NCBI GenBank assembly: GCA_019117495.1
Contig: DWZP01000004.1
Span: 1 to 64,000 of the forward strand
Length of the DNA stretch: 64,000 bases
Origin: Fusicatenibacter_A intestinipullorum
GTDB lineage: Bacteria > Bacillota > Negativicutes > Acidaminococcales > Acidaminococcaceae
Direction: 5' to 3'
Shown: positions 25,023-32,706 of the stretch, one piece after another
Layout of the letters: the number at the start of each line of letters is the position of its first letter
Position numbering within the stretch: the stretch's first letter is position 1
Position numbers and translations under genes: made by a program
Notes under the pieces: generated by a model
What the model was told of the DNA's origin: nothing
The model's database searches: none
What the model saw: only the letters and a program-made list of their open reading frames with translations

Positions 25023-27584
25023 ATGGGTAAGCATAGAATATATGAAATAGCTAAAGAATTGGGAAAAAGCAACCAGGAAGTAATTGATGTACTGGCAAAA
25101 AATAACATTCAGGTTAAAAGTTTAAGTACGGTGGATGACGCTGCCAAAGAAATGGTAGTGCGCGCATTTGCCAAAAAGCCGGTTCAGCCGGAGAAAAAGC
25201 CTGCGCCTCAGCAGCAAAAAGCACAGAACAATGCTCCGAAGGCAGTGCCGGCAAAAAATGATGTTAATAAAGCCAGTGCCCAGAAACAGGTTAAAGTACA
25301 GGTGCAGAATCAGCCTAAACCGTTTGAAAAGAATAAACCCCAGCAGGATAACAGGCCGAAGAACGCCGGTAATAAACCTGCTCCTGCGCATAACGAACAG
25401 CGCAATCAAAATCAGGTTAAAAACAATAATAACCAGAATAACCAGAATAACCAAAACCATAAAAAGAACAATCAGCCGATGCAGCAGCATGGCAAGGGTA
25501 ATTTGCAGCAGGGCCAGCAGGGCAAAAACAATAAGCAGAACCGTCCTCAGCGCCCGCAGGGAGGTATTTTTATCGGACCGAAAGGACAGCAGTCCGGGCA
25601 GGGTTCCCAGCAGAACCGTAATGCCGCAGGACAGCAGCAAAGCCGTTTTGAAAACCAGAACCGCGGCAGCCAGCAGGGCGGCAAACAGCAGTTTAACAAA
25701 AAACGTAATGAAAAACCGCAGATTAAAGGCCAGTATGCAAGCCGCGACAGCCGCAACATGCACAGCCGCGACCATATGATGAAAAAACGCCCCGGCAGCA
25801 GCAAACCGCAGCAGCCGGCAGTACAGGCACCGGTTGTAAGGCCGTCATGTGTTGAAGTTGGCGAAAGCATTAACGTTAAAGACTTTGCAAATCTCATTAA
25901 ACGCGAAGTTAATGAAGTTATCAAAGCCTTGTTTATGCTTGGCGTAATGGTTACCATTAATCAGGATATTGATTTTGAAACTGCAGAGCTTGTAGGTACG
26001 GAATTTGATGTGGAAGTAGTGCCGCTGCCGCCGGAAGAAGACCCGACCGAAATTCCGGAAGTTGAAGATGACCCGGCAAAACGTGTGCCGCGCCCGCCTG
26101 TAATTACGGTTATGGGCCATGTTGACCACGGTAAAACCTCATTGCTTGACGCTATCCGCAAATCCAATGTAACAAGCCGCGAAGCAGGCGGTATTACCCA
26201 GCACATTGGTGCTTATCAGGTTAACTATCAGGGCAAAAAGATTGTATTCCTTGATACCCCGGGCCACGAAGCATTTACGGCAATGCGTGCCCGCGGCGCG
26301 CAGGTAACCGACGTTGCGATTTTGGTTGTAGCTGCCGACGACGGTGTTATGCCGCAGACTATCGAAGCTATTAACCATGCTAAAGCAGCCAAGGTTCCTA
26401 TTATTGTAGCCATTAATAAAATGGACCGCCCGGGAGCTAACCCCGACCATGTTAAACAGCAGCTTGCAGAACATGAACTCATTCCGGAAGACTGGGGCGG
26501 CGATACCATTATGGTTCCGGTTTCCGCACATCAGAAAACCGGTATTCCGGAACTTTTGGAAATGATTCTTCTCGTTGCGGAAATGCAGGAATTAAAAGCA
26601 AACCCGAACCTTCCTGCACACGGTACTATTATCGAAGCGCAGCTTGATAAAGGCCGCGGCCCTGTGGCAACCGTTTTGGTTCAGCGCGGTACTTTAAGCA
26701 TCGGCGATACGATTATTGCAGGCACCGCTTACGGCAAAGTACGTGCCATGATTAACGACCGCGGCGAAAAAGTTAAAAAAGCGCTGCCTTCAACACCGGT
26801 TGAAGTGCTTGGCCTGAACGAAGTGCCGATGGCTGGCGATATTTTGGACAGCACTGACGAAAAAACCGCCAGAAGCGTTGCCGAAAAACGCCTTGCAAAA
26901 CGCCGCAGCGAAGAAATGCAGCAAAACGCCAAAGTTTCTCTGGATGATATTTTCCAGCGTATTCAGGAGGGCGAGCTGAAAGAACTGAATATTGTTGTTA
27001 AAGCTGACGTTCAGGGCACGATTGAAGCACTTAAATCGTCGCTTTCCAATATAAAAAATGACGAAGTAAAAGTAGTAGTAGTTCATTCCGGCGTTGGTTC
27101 CATTACCGAATCCGACGTAATGCTGGCATCTGCTGCCAATGCGCTTATCATTGGCTTTAATGTCCGCCCGGATGCGAATGCCCGCAAGGCTGCCGAAACC
27201 GAAAAGGTTGACGTACGCACTTACAGGGTAATTTATGATGCGATTAACGACGTTGAAGCAGCTATTAAAGGCATGCTCGCGCCGAAATTTAAAGAAGTTA
27301 TTCAGGGACGCGTGGAAGTACGCCAGCTGATTACAATTTCCAAACTGCTTATTGCAGGTTGCTATGTACTGGAAGGTAAAGTTACCAATTCTTCCAAAGT
27401 ACGCGTAGTACGCGACGGTATTGTAGTTCATGAAGGCGAAATTGACTCCCTGCGCAGATTTAAAGATGACGTTAAAGAAGTTGTGGCAGGCTTTGAATGT
27501 GGCATAACACTTGATAAATTCCGCGATATTAAAGAAGGGGATATTTTTGAAGTTTATTCCATGGAAGAAGTTGCCGTTGACTGA
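25023..27584 (+). CDS. infB: Translation initiation factor IF-2
   Basis: An 853-residue GTPase bringing initiator tRNA to the 30S subunit. IF2_N comes first (HRIYEIAKELGKSNQEVIDV). A long low-complexity linker (about residues 50-265) rich in Asn, Gln, Lys and Pro follows, then a second IF2_N-like segment (about 280-330). The GTPase domain has GHVDHGKTSLLDAI near 366, DTPGHEAF, and NKMDRPGA. Domains II to IV end the protein. Linker composition makes the antisense frames artefactual. rbfA follows after 12 bases. Confidence 0.97.
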   Translation: MGKHRIYEIAKELGKSNQEVIDVLAKNNIQVKSLSTVDDAAKEMVVRAFAKKPVQPEKKPAPQQQKAQNNAPKAVPAKNDVNKASAQKQVKVQVQNQPKPFEKNKPQQDNRPKNAGNKPAPAHNEQRNQNQVKNNNNQNNQNNQNHKKNNQPMQQHGKGNLQQGQQGKNNKQNRPQRPQGGIFIGPKGQQSGQGSQQNRNAAGQQQSRFENQNRGSQQGGKQQFNKKRNEKPQIKGQYASRDSRNMHSRDHMMKKRPGSSKPQQPAVQAPVVRPSCVEVGESINVKDFANLIKREVNEVIKALFMLGVMVTINQDIDFETAELVGTEFDVEVVPLPPEEDPTEIPEVEDDPAKRVPRPPVITVMGHVDHGKTSLLDAIRKSNVTSREAGGITQHIGAYQVNYQGKKIVFLDTPGHEAFTAMRARGAQVTDVAILVVAADDGVMPQTIEAINHAKAAKVPIIVAINKMDRPGANPDHVKQQLAEHELIPEDWGGDTIMVPVSAHQKTGIPELLEMILLVAEMQELKANPNLPAHGTIIEAQLDKGRGPVATVLVQRGTLSIGDTIIAGTAYGKVRAMINDRGEKVKKALPSTPVEVLGLNEVPMAGDILDSTDEKTARSVAEKRLAKRRSEEMQQNAKVSLDDIFQRIQEGELKELNIVVKADVQGTIEALKSSLSNIKNDEVKVVVVHSGVGSITESDVMLASAANALIIGFNVRPDANARKAAETEKVDVRTYRVIYDAINDVEAAIKGMLAPKFKEVIQGRVEVRQLITISKLLIAGCYVLEGKVTNSSKVRVVRDGIVVHEGEIDSLRRFKDDVKEVVAGFECGITLDKFRDIKEGDIFEVYSMEEVAVD

Positions 27585-27596
27585 CAGGTACTTGTT

Positions 27597-27956
27597 ATGG
27601 CAAGATTAAGAGTTGAAAAATTACAGGAAGCAATTAAGCAGGAACTCAGCAAAATTTTGCTGCAGGATATTAAAGACCCGCGCATTAAATTTGTTACCGT
27701 AACCGGCGTTGAACTGACCGACGATATAAGCCTGGCCAAAGTTTATGTAAGCCTGTACGGAACGGAAAAAGACCAGGAAGAAGCATGGCAGGGGCTTAAT
27801 AAAGCCGTGGGCTATATGCGTACGGAAATTGCCAAAAGAATCAGGCTGCGTTTTGCACCGGCACTGATTTTTGCCAAGGATACTTCCATGGAATACAGCG
27901 CGCATATTGAAGAACTGCTGAGAAAAATTAAACAAGAGGAAACCCCGCATGAGTAA
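27597..27956 (+). CDS. rbfA: 30S ribosome-binding factor RbfA
   Basis: A 119-residue KH-fold assembly factor that acts on 16S rRNA at the 5' end helix of the 30S subunit. LRVEKLQEAIKQELSKILL at the start and DPRIKFVTVTGVELTDDIS are characteristic, as is the C-terminal RFAPALIFAKDTSMEYSAHI. It follows infB and overlaps the DHH phosphoesterase gene by 8 bases. Confidence 0.95.
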   Translation: MARLRVEKLQEAIKQELSKILLQDIKDPRIKFVTVTGVELTDDISLAKVYVSLYGTEKDQEEAWQGLNKAVGYMRTEIAKRIRLRFAPALIFAKDTSMEYSAHIEELLRKIKQEETPHE

Positions 27957-28899
27957 AAATTGTACGCTTGAAGAAATTGCCGGGCTGCTTTTAAAAAACG
28001 GAAGTTTTGTATTGTGCCCGCATGTGAGCCCTGACGGCGATGCTTTGGGGTCAATGCTGGCGCTGAAAATGGCACTGGAAAAAGCCGGCAAGCAAGTTAC
28101 AGTTATGGTAGATGATGATGTGCCCAAGGCATTTGGCTTTTTGCCGCAGCTTGATAGTTTTGTAAAACCGGATGTAAATAATCTTGTTGCTGCAGACCTT
28201 TTGGTTGTGCTTGACGCAAGTTCGCTGGACAGAATAGGCAAGGTTGCACAGGCTGTTAAGTATAATGCCATGGTTAATATTGACCACCATATTTCCAACA
28301 CGCAGTATGCTGATTATTTATACCTTAATACAGAAGCCGCAGCTACCGGCGAAATTTTGTGCACACTGGTGGAAAAGCTGAATGTTACGCCGGACAAAGA
28401 TTTGGCAACCTGCCTTTATACGGCTATTTATACGGACTGCGGTTCTTTCCGCTTTGCCAATACAACACCGGCAACCATGCGTGCGGCAGCAAAACTGCTG
28501 GAATATGGCGCACGCCCGAACGAAATTTCGGACGCGCTCGGAACGCATACCAGAGCCAACATAGAAATGCTTGGCAAGGTACTGCAAACCTTAAGCTTTT
28601 ATAATGACGGTGCGGTAAGCACTATTGAAATTAACAGCGATTTATACGATAAAGAAGTTAACACCGACAATTTTATTTCGTTTGCACGTTATATTGAAGG
28701 TGTTGATGTAGCAGTATTGTTTAAAGCTGTTGAACCGTCTGTTACGCGTGTAAGCATGCGTTCGCAAAAAACTGACGTGGCTGAAATAGCACTTTCCTTT
28801 GGCGGCGGCGGACATATCAGGGCTGCCGGATGCACGGTGGAACTGCCTTTGGCAGAAGCCAGGCAAAAAGTGCTTGAAGCTATCGGTAAAGCCTTATGA
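27949..28899 (+). CDS. nrnA: DHH-family nanoRNase/pAp phosphatase NrnA
   Basis: A 316-residue DHH-DHHA1 phosphoesterase. In Bacillus NrnA degrades short oligoribonucleotides and dephosphorylates 3'-phosphoadenosine 5'-phosphate. Motifs are CPHVSPDGDALGSMLAL near residue 22, VVLDASS, NIDHHISN (DHH) near 110, TDCGSFRF, and the DHHA1 glycine motif GGGGHIRAAGC near 285. It overlaps rbfA and truB (ATGA) and so belongs to the same translation/RNA operon. Confidence 0.93.
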   Translation: MSKNCTLEEIAGLLLKNGSFVLCPHVSPDGDALGSMLALKMALEKAGKQVTVMVDDDVPKAFGFLPQLDSFVKPDVNNLVAADLLVVLDASSLDRIGKVAQAVKYNAMVNIDHHISNTQYADYLYLNTEAAATGEILCTLVEKLNVTPDKDLATCLYTAIYTDCGSFRFANTTPATMRAAAKLLEYGARPNEISDALGTHTRANIEMLGKVLQTLSFYNDGAVSTIEINSDLYDKEVNTDNFISFARYIEGVDVAVLFKAVEPSVTRVSMRSQKTDVAEIALSFGGGGHIRAAGCTVELPLAEARQKVLEAIGKAL

Positions 28900-29780
28900 C
28901 GGACGGAATTATTAATGTATTAAAGCCCTGCGGCATGACAAGCCATGATGTTATCGGCTTTTTGCGCAGGGTGCTGAACACTAAAAAAATCGGGCATTCC
29001 GGCACGCTTGACCCTGATGCGGCCGGGGTGCTGCCTGTTTTTGCAGGTTCGGCAACGCGCCTTTTGGAATACGCTGCGGAGGACCGCAAAAGTTACCGCG
29101 CCGAAATTACCTTCGGTGTAAAAACCGATACCGGAGATGACAGCGGAACGGTTACGGAAAGCAGCAGCCTGCCTGTATGCAGCAAAGAAGATTTTTCGGC
29201 GCTGCTGTCAGAATTTACCGGCAGGCAAAAACAGCTGCCGCCAATGTATTCGGCCTTAAAACTTAACGGGCAGCCTCTTTACAAGCTGGCACGCAAGGGC
29301 ATAAGCGTTGAAAGGCAGGAGCGCGAAATTTTTATTTACCGTTTGCAGCTGCTTTCTTTTTCACCGCAAAAAGCCTTGCTTGATGTTGAATGTTCCAAAG
29401 GGACATACATCAGAACGCTTTTGGAAGATATATGCGCAAAACTTGGCGTTTGCGGCACAATGAGTTTTTTGCTGCGTACTTCGGCAGGAGGATTTAAAAT
29501 AGAAGATGCCGTTACTTTGCAGGAACTGGAAAACGGCGGTGAGAAATATTTGCTGCCTGAAGAAACTGCGGTTATGCATTTACCTGAGCTTGTTTTAACG
29601 GACAGGCAGGCCTGGCGCATTACTCAGGGCGTGGCAACCAGCATGGCAGAAGTTGCTGACGGCCTTTACAGGCTGAAAGGGCGCAGCGGAGAGTTTTTCG
29701 GTATCGGCAAAGCCTCCGGCGGAATAGTGAAAGGCGTAAAAATACTGCATCACGCAGAAAAACCACAGGAACTTATTTGA
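28896..29780 (+). CDS. truB: tRNA pseudouridine55 synthase TruB
   Basis: A 294-residue enzyme making pseudouridine 55 in the T-loop of tRNAs. The N-terminus GIINVLKPCGMTSHDVIGFL and the catalytic GHSGTLDPDAAGVLPV (nucleophilic Asp) are intact, with KSYRAEITFG and SKGTYIRTLLEDI further on. It overlaps nrnA by four bases and is followed by ribF, the usual order. Confidence 0.96.
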   Translation: MTDGIINVLKPCGMTSHDVIGFLRRVLNTKKIGHSGTLDPDAAGVLPVFAGSATRLLEYAAEDRKSYRAEITFGVKTDTGDDSGTVTESSSLPVCSKEDFSALLSEFTGRQKQLPPMYSALKLNGQPLYKLARKGISVERQEREIFIYRLQLLSFSPQKALLDVECSKGTYIRTLLEDICAKLGVCGTMSFLLRTSAGGFKIEDAVTLQELENGGEKYLLPEETAVMHLPELVLTDRQAWRITQGVATSMAEVADGLYRLKGRSGEFFGIGKASGGIVKGVKILHHAEKPQELI

Positions 29781-29788
29781 GGTTGTTC

Positions 29789-30739
29789 ATGGAAATAATT
29801 ACATCTCTGGATGCTGAATTAAAAAATAAATATCCTGCAACGGTTATTGCACTCGGCACGTTCGACGGCCTGCATCTTGGGCATACTGATGTAATAAATA
29901 CGGCCAAGGATTACGCAGAACGCAGCGGGCTTAAGCTGGCAGTTTTTACCTTCAGCAACCATCCGCTGGCATTAATCCGTCCCGATTTGGTTCCGGTAAG
30001 AATTATTTCTGCGGAAGAAAAAATAAAACTTCTTGAAAGTTTTGGCGTTGATTATTTAATTAATATACCGTTTACGGAAGATTTTGCCGCTTTGTCGCCG
30101 GATGAATTCTTGGATAGGCTGGACTGTTTTAATTACCGCTGTTTGGTAGTTGGTGAGAATTTTACTTACGGATTTTTGGGCAGCGGCAAAACGGAAACGC
30201 TGGAACGCAGCGGCAGAAAAAACGGCTTTGATGTTATTGTAAGGCCGCTGGTAAAAATGAACGGAAACGTTGTGAGCAGTACCGGCATCCGCAATCTTAT
30301 ACAGGCAGGGCATATAGAATATGCCAACCGTATGCTGGGGCGTGCTTATTCCATCACCGGAAAAATTGTGCATGGCGAGCAGCGCGGACGAAAACTTGGT
30401 TTTCCGACTGCCAATATTGAACTTCTGCACGGCGAAATGGCTGTGCCTGCGCCGGGCGTATATGCGGTAACGGCTTCTATCGAAGGCAGCATTTACGAAG
30501 GAATGGGCAATATAGGCAACAACCCGACTTTTAACGACGTTGAACACGCAAGGCTGGAAGTTAATTTATTTAACTGCAGCGGAGATTTATACGGAAAAAC
30601 AATGTCGGTGCAGTTTCATAAATATATCCGTGCCGAAAAGAAGTTCAGCGGAGTGGAAGAACTTTGCCGGCAGATTGAAGAAGACAAAAAAGCAATAAAA
30701 ACTTACTTTTTAAATAAAAAACAGTTGCCTGATACATAA
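29789..30739 (+). CDS. ribF: Bifunctional riboflavin kinase/FAD synthetase
   Basis: A 316-residue enzyme making FMN and then FAD. The N-terminal adenylyltransferase half has ALGTFDGLHLGHTDVI (nucleotidyltransferase motif) and STGIRNLIQAG; the C-terminal kinase half has GRKLGFPTANIE and GNIGNNPTF. The frame extends upstream to a TTG at 29777, but GAGG at 29779-29782 better fits ATG 29789 (MEIITSLDAEL). Confidence 0.95.
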   Translation: MEIITSLDAELKNKYPATVIALGTFDGLHLGHTDVINTAKDYAERSGLKLAVFTFSNHPLALIRPDLVPVRIISAEEKIKLLESFGVDYLINIPFTEDFAALSPDEFLDRLDCFNYRCLVVGENFTYGFLGSGKTETLERSGRKNGFDVIVRPLVKMNGNVVSSTGIRNLIQAGHIEYANRMLGRAYSITGKIVHGEQRGRKLGFPTANIELLHGEMAVPAPGVYAVTASIEGSIYEGMGNIGNNPTFNDVEHARLEVNLFNCSGDLYGKTMSVQFHKYIRAEKKFSGVEELCRQIEEDKKAIKTYFLNKKQLPDT

Positions 30740-30753
30740 AACTGTGATATACT
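30725..30753 (+). promoter_or_regulatory. Promoter for rpsO
   Basis: TTGCCT (30725-30730), a 17-base spacer and TATACT (30748-30753). It lies across the end of ribF and gives rpsO its own transcript. Confidence 0.55.
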
Positions 30754-30759
30754 TTTAAA

Positions 30760-30843
30760 GTATTATTTTGAACCATTGCTTGGAGATACGCTGCTCCGGC
30801 GGTTTCTATGCACTGGCGATTACAGAAAAATGGAGGAATTACA
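30760..30843 (+). promoter_or_regulatory. Structured rpsO 5' leader, possible S15 autoregulation site
   Basis: About 80 bases of untranslated leader lie between the promoter and rpsO. It contains GGAG...CTCC pairing (around 30782-30797) and a GC-rich stretch (CCGGCGG), then GGAGG at 30832-30836. rpsO leaders often bind S15 and repress translation. The structure here was not folded; the call is tentative. Confidence 0.3.
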
Positions 30844-31110
30844 ATGTTAACACCTGAAAGAAAACAAGAAATTATTCTTGCAAATGCAAGACACGAAGGC
30901 GATACCGGTTCTCCGGAAGTACAAATCGCAGTATTGACTGAACGCATTAAATATCTTACCGAACATCTGAAAGAACACAAAAAAGACCATCATTCCCGCC
31001 GTGGCCTGCTCAAAATGGTAGGTCAGCGCCGTGGTTTATTAAATTATCTTATGGCTAAGGATATCGAGCGTTATCGTGCAATCCTTGCAAAGCTCGGCCT
31101 GCGTAAATAA
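30844..31110 (+). CDS. rpsO: 30S ribosomal protein S15
   Basis: An 88-residue primary 16S rRNA-binding protein. The helices carry TGSPEVQIAVLTERIKYLTE and KDHHSRRGLLKMVGQRRGLL, both highly conserved. The frame is open to an ATG at 30808, but GGAGG at 30832-30836 and the normal N-terminus (MLTPERKQEII) fix the start at 30844. pnp, often the next gene elsewhere, is absent here. Confidence 0.98.
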   Translation: MLTPERKQEIILANARHEGDTGSPEVQIAVLTERIKYLTEHLKEHKKDHHSRRGLLKMVGQRRGLLNYLMAKDIERYRAILAKLGLRK

Positions 31111-31123
31111 TTGGCAAATAAAG

Positions 31124-31152
31124 GCCTGCTTCATTGCGAAGCAGGCTTTTTT
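31124..31152 (+). terminator. rpsO terminator
   Basis: GCCTGCTTC (31124-31132) pairs with GAAGCAGGC (31138-31146) followed by a run of T. Confidence 0.9.
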
Positions 31153-31172
31153 ACCAGATACAGAAGATTTTA

Positions 31173-31201
31173 TTGTAACGCAAGTTTTGTTATGATAAAA
31201 T
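31173..31201 (+). promoter_or_regulatory. Promoter for secG
   Basis: TTGTAA (31173-31178), a 17-base spacer and TAAAAT (31196-31201), then AGGAGG before the TTG of secG. Confidence 0.45.
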
Positions 31202-31234
31202 AAAAGGGTAATTTAGTTATAGGAGGAAGCCAAG

Positions 31235-31459
31235 TTGATTACAGCGTTAAGTGTATTGGACGTTATTGTCAGCATAGCATTAATTGGCTCTGTGCTTATG
31301 CAGTCCGGCAAGGGTTCCGGCCTGTCTGACGCTTTTGGCGGCGGTGGCGGTTATTTTGGCAAAGGCAATGATATGGATACAATGATGGCTAAAGCTACCA
31401 TTGTTTTGGGCATTTTGTTTGCCGTTATTACACTTGTAATTGCCAAATTAAGCATGTAA
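31235..31459 (+). CDS. secG: Protein translocase subunit SecG
   Basis: A 74-residue inner-membrane protein of the SecYEG channel. Two membrane helices (about residues 3-20 and 50-71) flank a glycine-rich loop with QSGKGSGLSDAFGGGGGYFG, the SecG hallmark. The start is TTG at 31235, nine bases after AGGAGG. The order secG-esterase-rnr-smpB-ssrA is widespread in Firmicutes. Confidence 0.94.
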   Translation: MITALSVLDVIVSIALIGSVLMQSGKGSGLSDAFGGGGGYFGKGNDMDTMMAKATIVLGILFAVITLVIAKLSM

Positions 31460-31495
31460 TTTTATTTTTATAAAATAATAAGCAAAGCTTTTGTA

Positions 31496-31529
31496 AAATC
31501 CTGCATCCTTTCAGATGTAGGATTTTTTT
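31496..31529 (+). terminator. secG terminator
   Basis: AAATCCTGCATC (31496-31507) pairs with GATGTAGGATTT starting at 31514, with one wobble pair, followed by a T-run. Confidence 0.85.
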
Positions 31530-31571
31530 GTATATGCTATAATAGATATGTATATATCAGGAGGTTTAAAC

Positions 31572-32306
31572 GTGGCTAAACTTGGCGCAAAACCGTTCTT
31601 TTTTAAGGGCGGCAGCGAAGGCGTGCTTTTAATACATGGTTATACCGGCGCACCGGGAGAAATGCGCCTGTTGGGCGAATTTTTGCACAGCAGGGGTTAT
31701 ACTGTGCTTGGAGTTTTGCTGCCCGGGCATTGTGAACCGGCATCCGTTCTGGCAAAAAAGACTTTTGCCGACTGGTATGACGAAGTTAAGCGCGGGTTTA
31801 TGCGTTTAAAAACCATTTGCAGCAAAGTTTATATCGCCGGGCTTTCCATGGGCGGGCTGTTAACTTTAAAAGCCGCGGCAGAACTTGCTCCTGATAAAAT
31901 TGTGGTTATGGCTGCGCCCATATATGTTTTTGACAAAAGACAGATTTTGCTTCCGTTTTTGCATTTCTTAATCCGTTATGTAAAAAAACATCAGCGCGAA
32001 TTTGATGTTCCGGAAGAATATTGCGTACACAGCGAGGTAATGCCGACAAAGCCGCTTTTAAGCATGTTTAAATTTATAAAAAAATGTAAAACCGGCTTTT
32101 TAAAGAACATTACCGTTCCGTGCCTTGTTATGCAGAGTAAAATTGAACATACCGTATGCTGGCAGAGCGCGCAGTTTATTTATGATAATATCGCATCAGA
32201 AAAGAAAAAATTAATATGGTTTGAGCATTGCGGCCATATTTTAACTTTAGATAAAGAAAGGGAAGCAGTATTTAACGAAGTACTTGCTTTTTTAAAGGAA
32301 AGATAA
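31572..32306 (+). CDS. Carboxylesterase (alpha/beta hydrolase, EstA-like)
   Basis: A 244-residue serine hydrolase of the Est30-like carboxylesterase group. It has the oxyanion segment LLIHGYTGAPGEMRLLGE, the nucleophile elbow GLSMGG, a later Asp region, and the catalytic His in HCGHILTLDKERE. Substrates are short acyl esters in the family; the physiological one is unknown. The frame reaches an ATG at 31548, but a TATAAT at 31538-31543 would put the transcript start there. AGGAGG (31559-31564) therefore selects GTG 31572. Confidence 0.88.
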   Translation: MAKLGAKPFFFKGGSEGVLLIHGYTGAPGEMRLLGEFLHSRGYTVLGVLLPGHCEPASVLAKKTFADWYDEVKRGFMRLKTICSKVYIAGLSMGGLLTLKAAAELAPDKIVVMAAPIYVFDKRQILLPFLHFLIRYVKKHQREFDVPEEYCVHSEVMPTKPLLSMFKFIKKCKTGFLKNITVPCLVMQSKIEHTVCWQSAQFIYDNIASEKKKLIWFEHCGHILTLDKEREAVFNEVLAFLKER

Positions 32307-32705
32307 ATGTTTGAAGACAAGGAATATCCAATGTGTTTTGCCTGCGGCAAAAAGAACCCTATTGGTTTGAAAATGACTTTTAAAATGGATGAAAAAGAAT
32401 GTGTGTCTTATTTTACCCCGAAGGAAGAACATCAAAGCTATAATGGCATGATGCACGGGGGATTAATAAGCGTTTTGCTTGATGAAATTATGGGGCACTA
32501 TTTGTTTTGTATGGAAGGCAAACCTGCTTATACGGCAAAAATGGAGCTGCGTTACCGCCAGCCTTTAAAAATAGGCGAGGAGGTTAAGTGCGTAGGAACG
32601 CGCGTTAAGCAGAAAGGCCGTTTGGTTGAAATGCATGGCGAAATTATAACAAAAAAAGGTGTTGTGGCGGCAGAAGCTACTGCCAAGATGATGCTGGAGG
32701 ATTAA
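32307..32705 (+). CDS. PaaI-type hotdog-fold thioesterase
   Basis: A 132-residue single hotdog domain. MMHGGLISVLLDEIMGHYL is the long helix region with the HGG motif of the PaaI/YigI acyl-CoA thioesterase group. The N-terminus carries CFACGKKNPIGLKM, a Cys pair often seen in this subgroup. The gene follows the esterase stop codon directly and lies one base before rnr, so it is co-transcribed. The acyl-CoA substrate cannot be predicted. Confidence 0.8.
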   Translation: MFEDKEYPMCFACGKKNPIGLKMTFKMDEKECVSYFTPKEEHQSYNGMMHGGLISVLLDEIMGHYLFCMEGKPAYTAKMELRYRQPLKIGEEVKCVGTRVKQKGRLVEMHGEIITKKGVVAAEATAKMMLED

Positions 32706-32706
32706 A

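Noticed and set aside
25122..25775. Antisense and alternative frames within the infB linker
   Set aside because: They arise from the repetitive Asn/Gln/Lys codons of IF-2 and show no independent signals.
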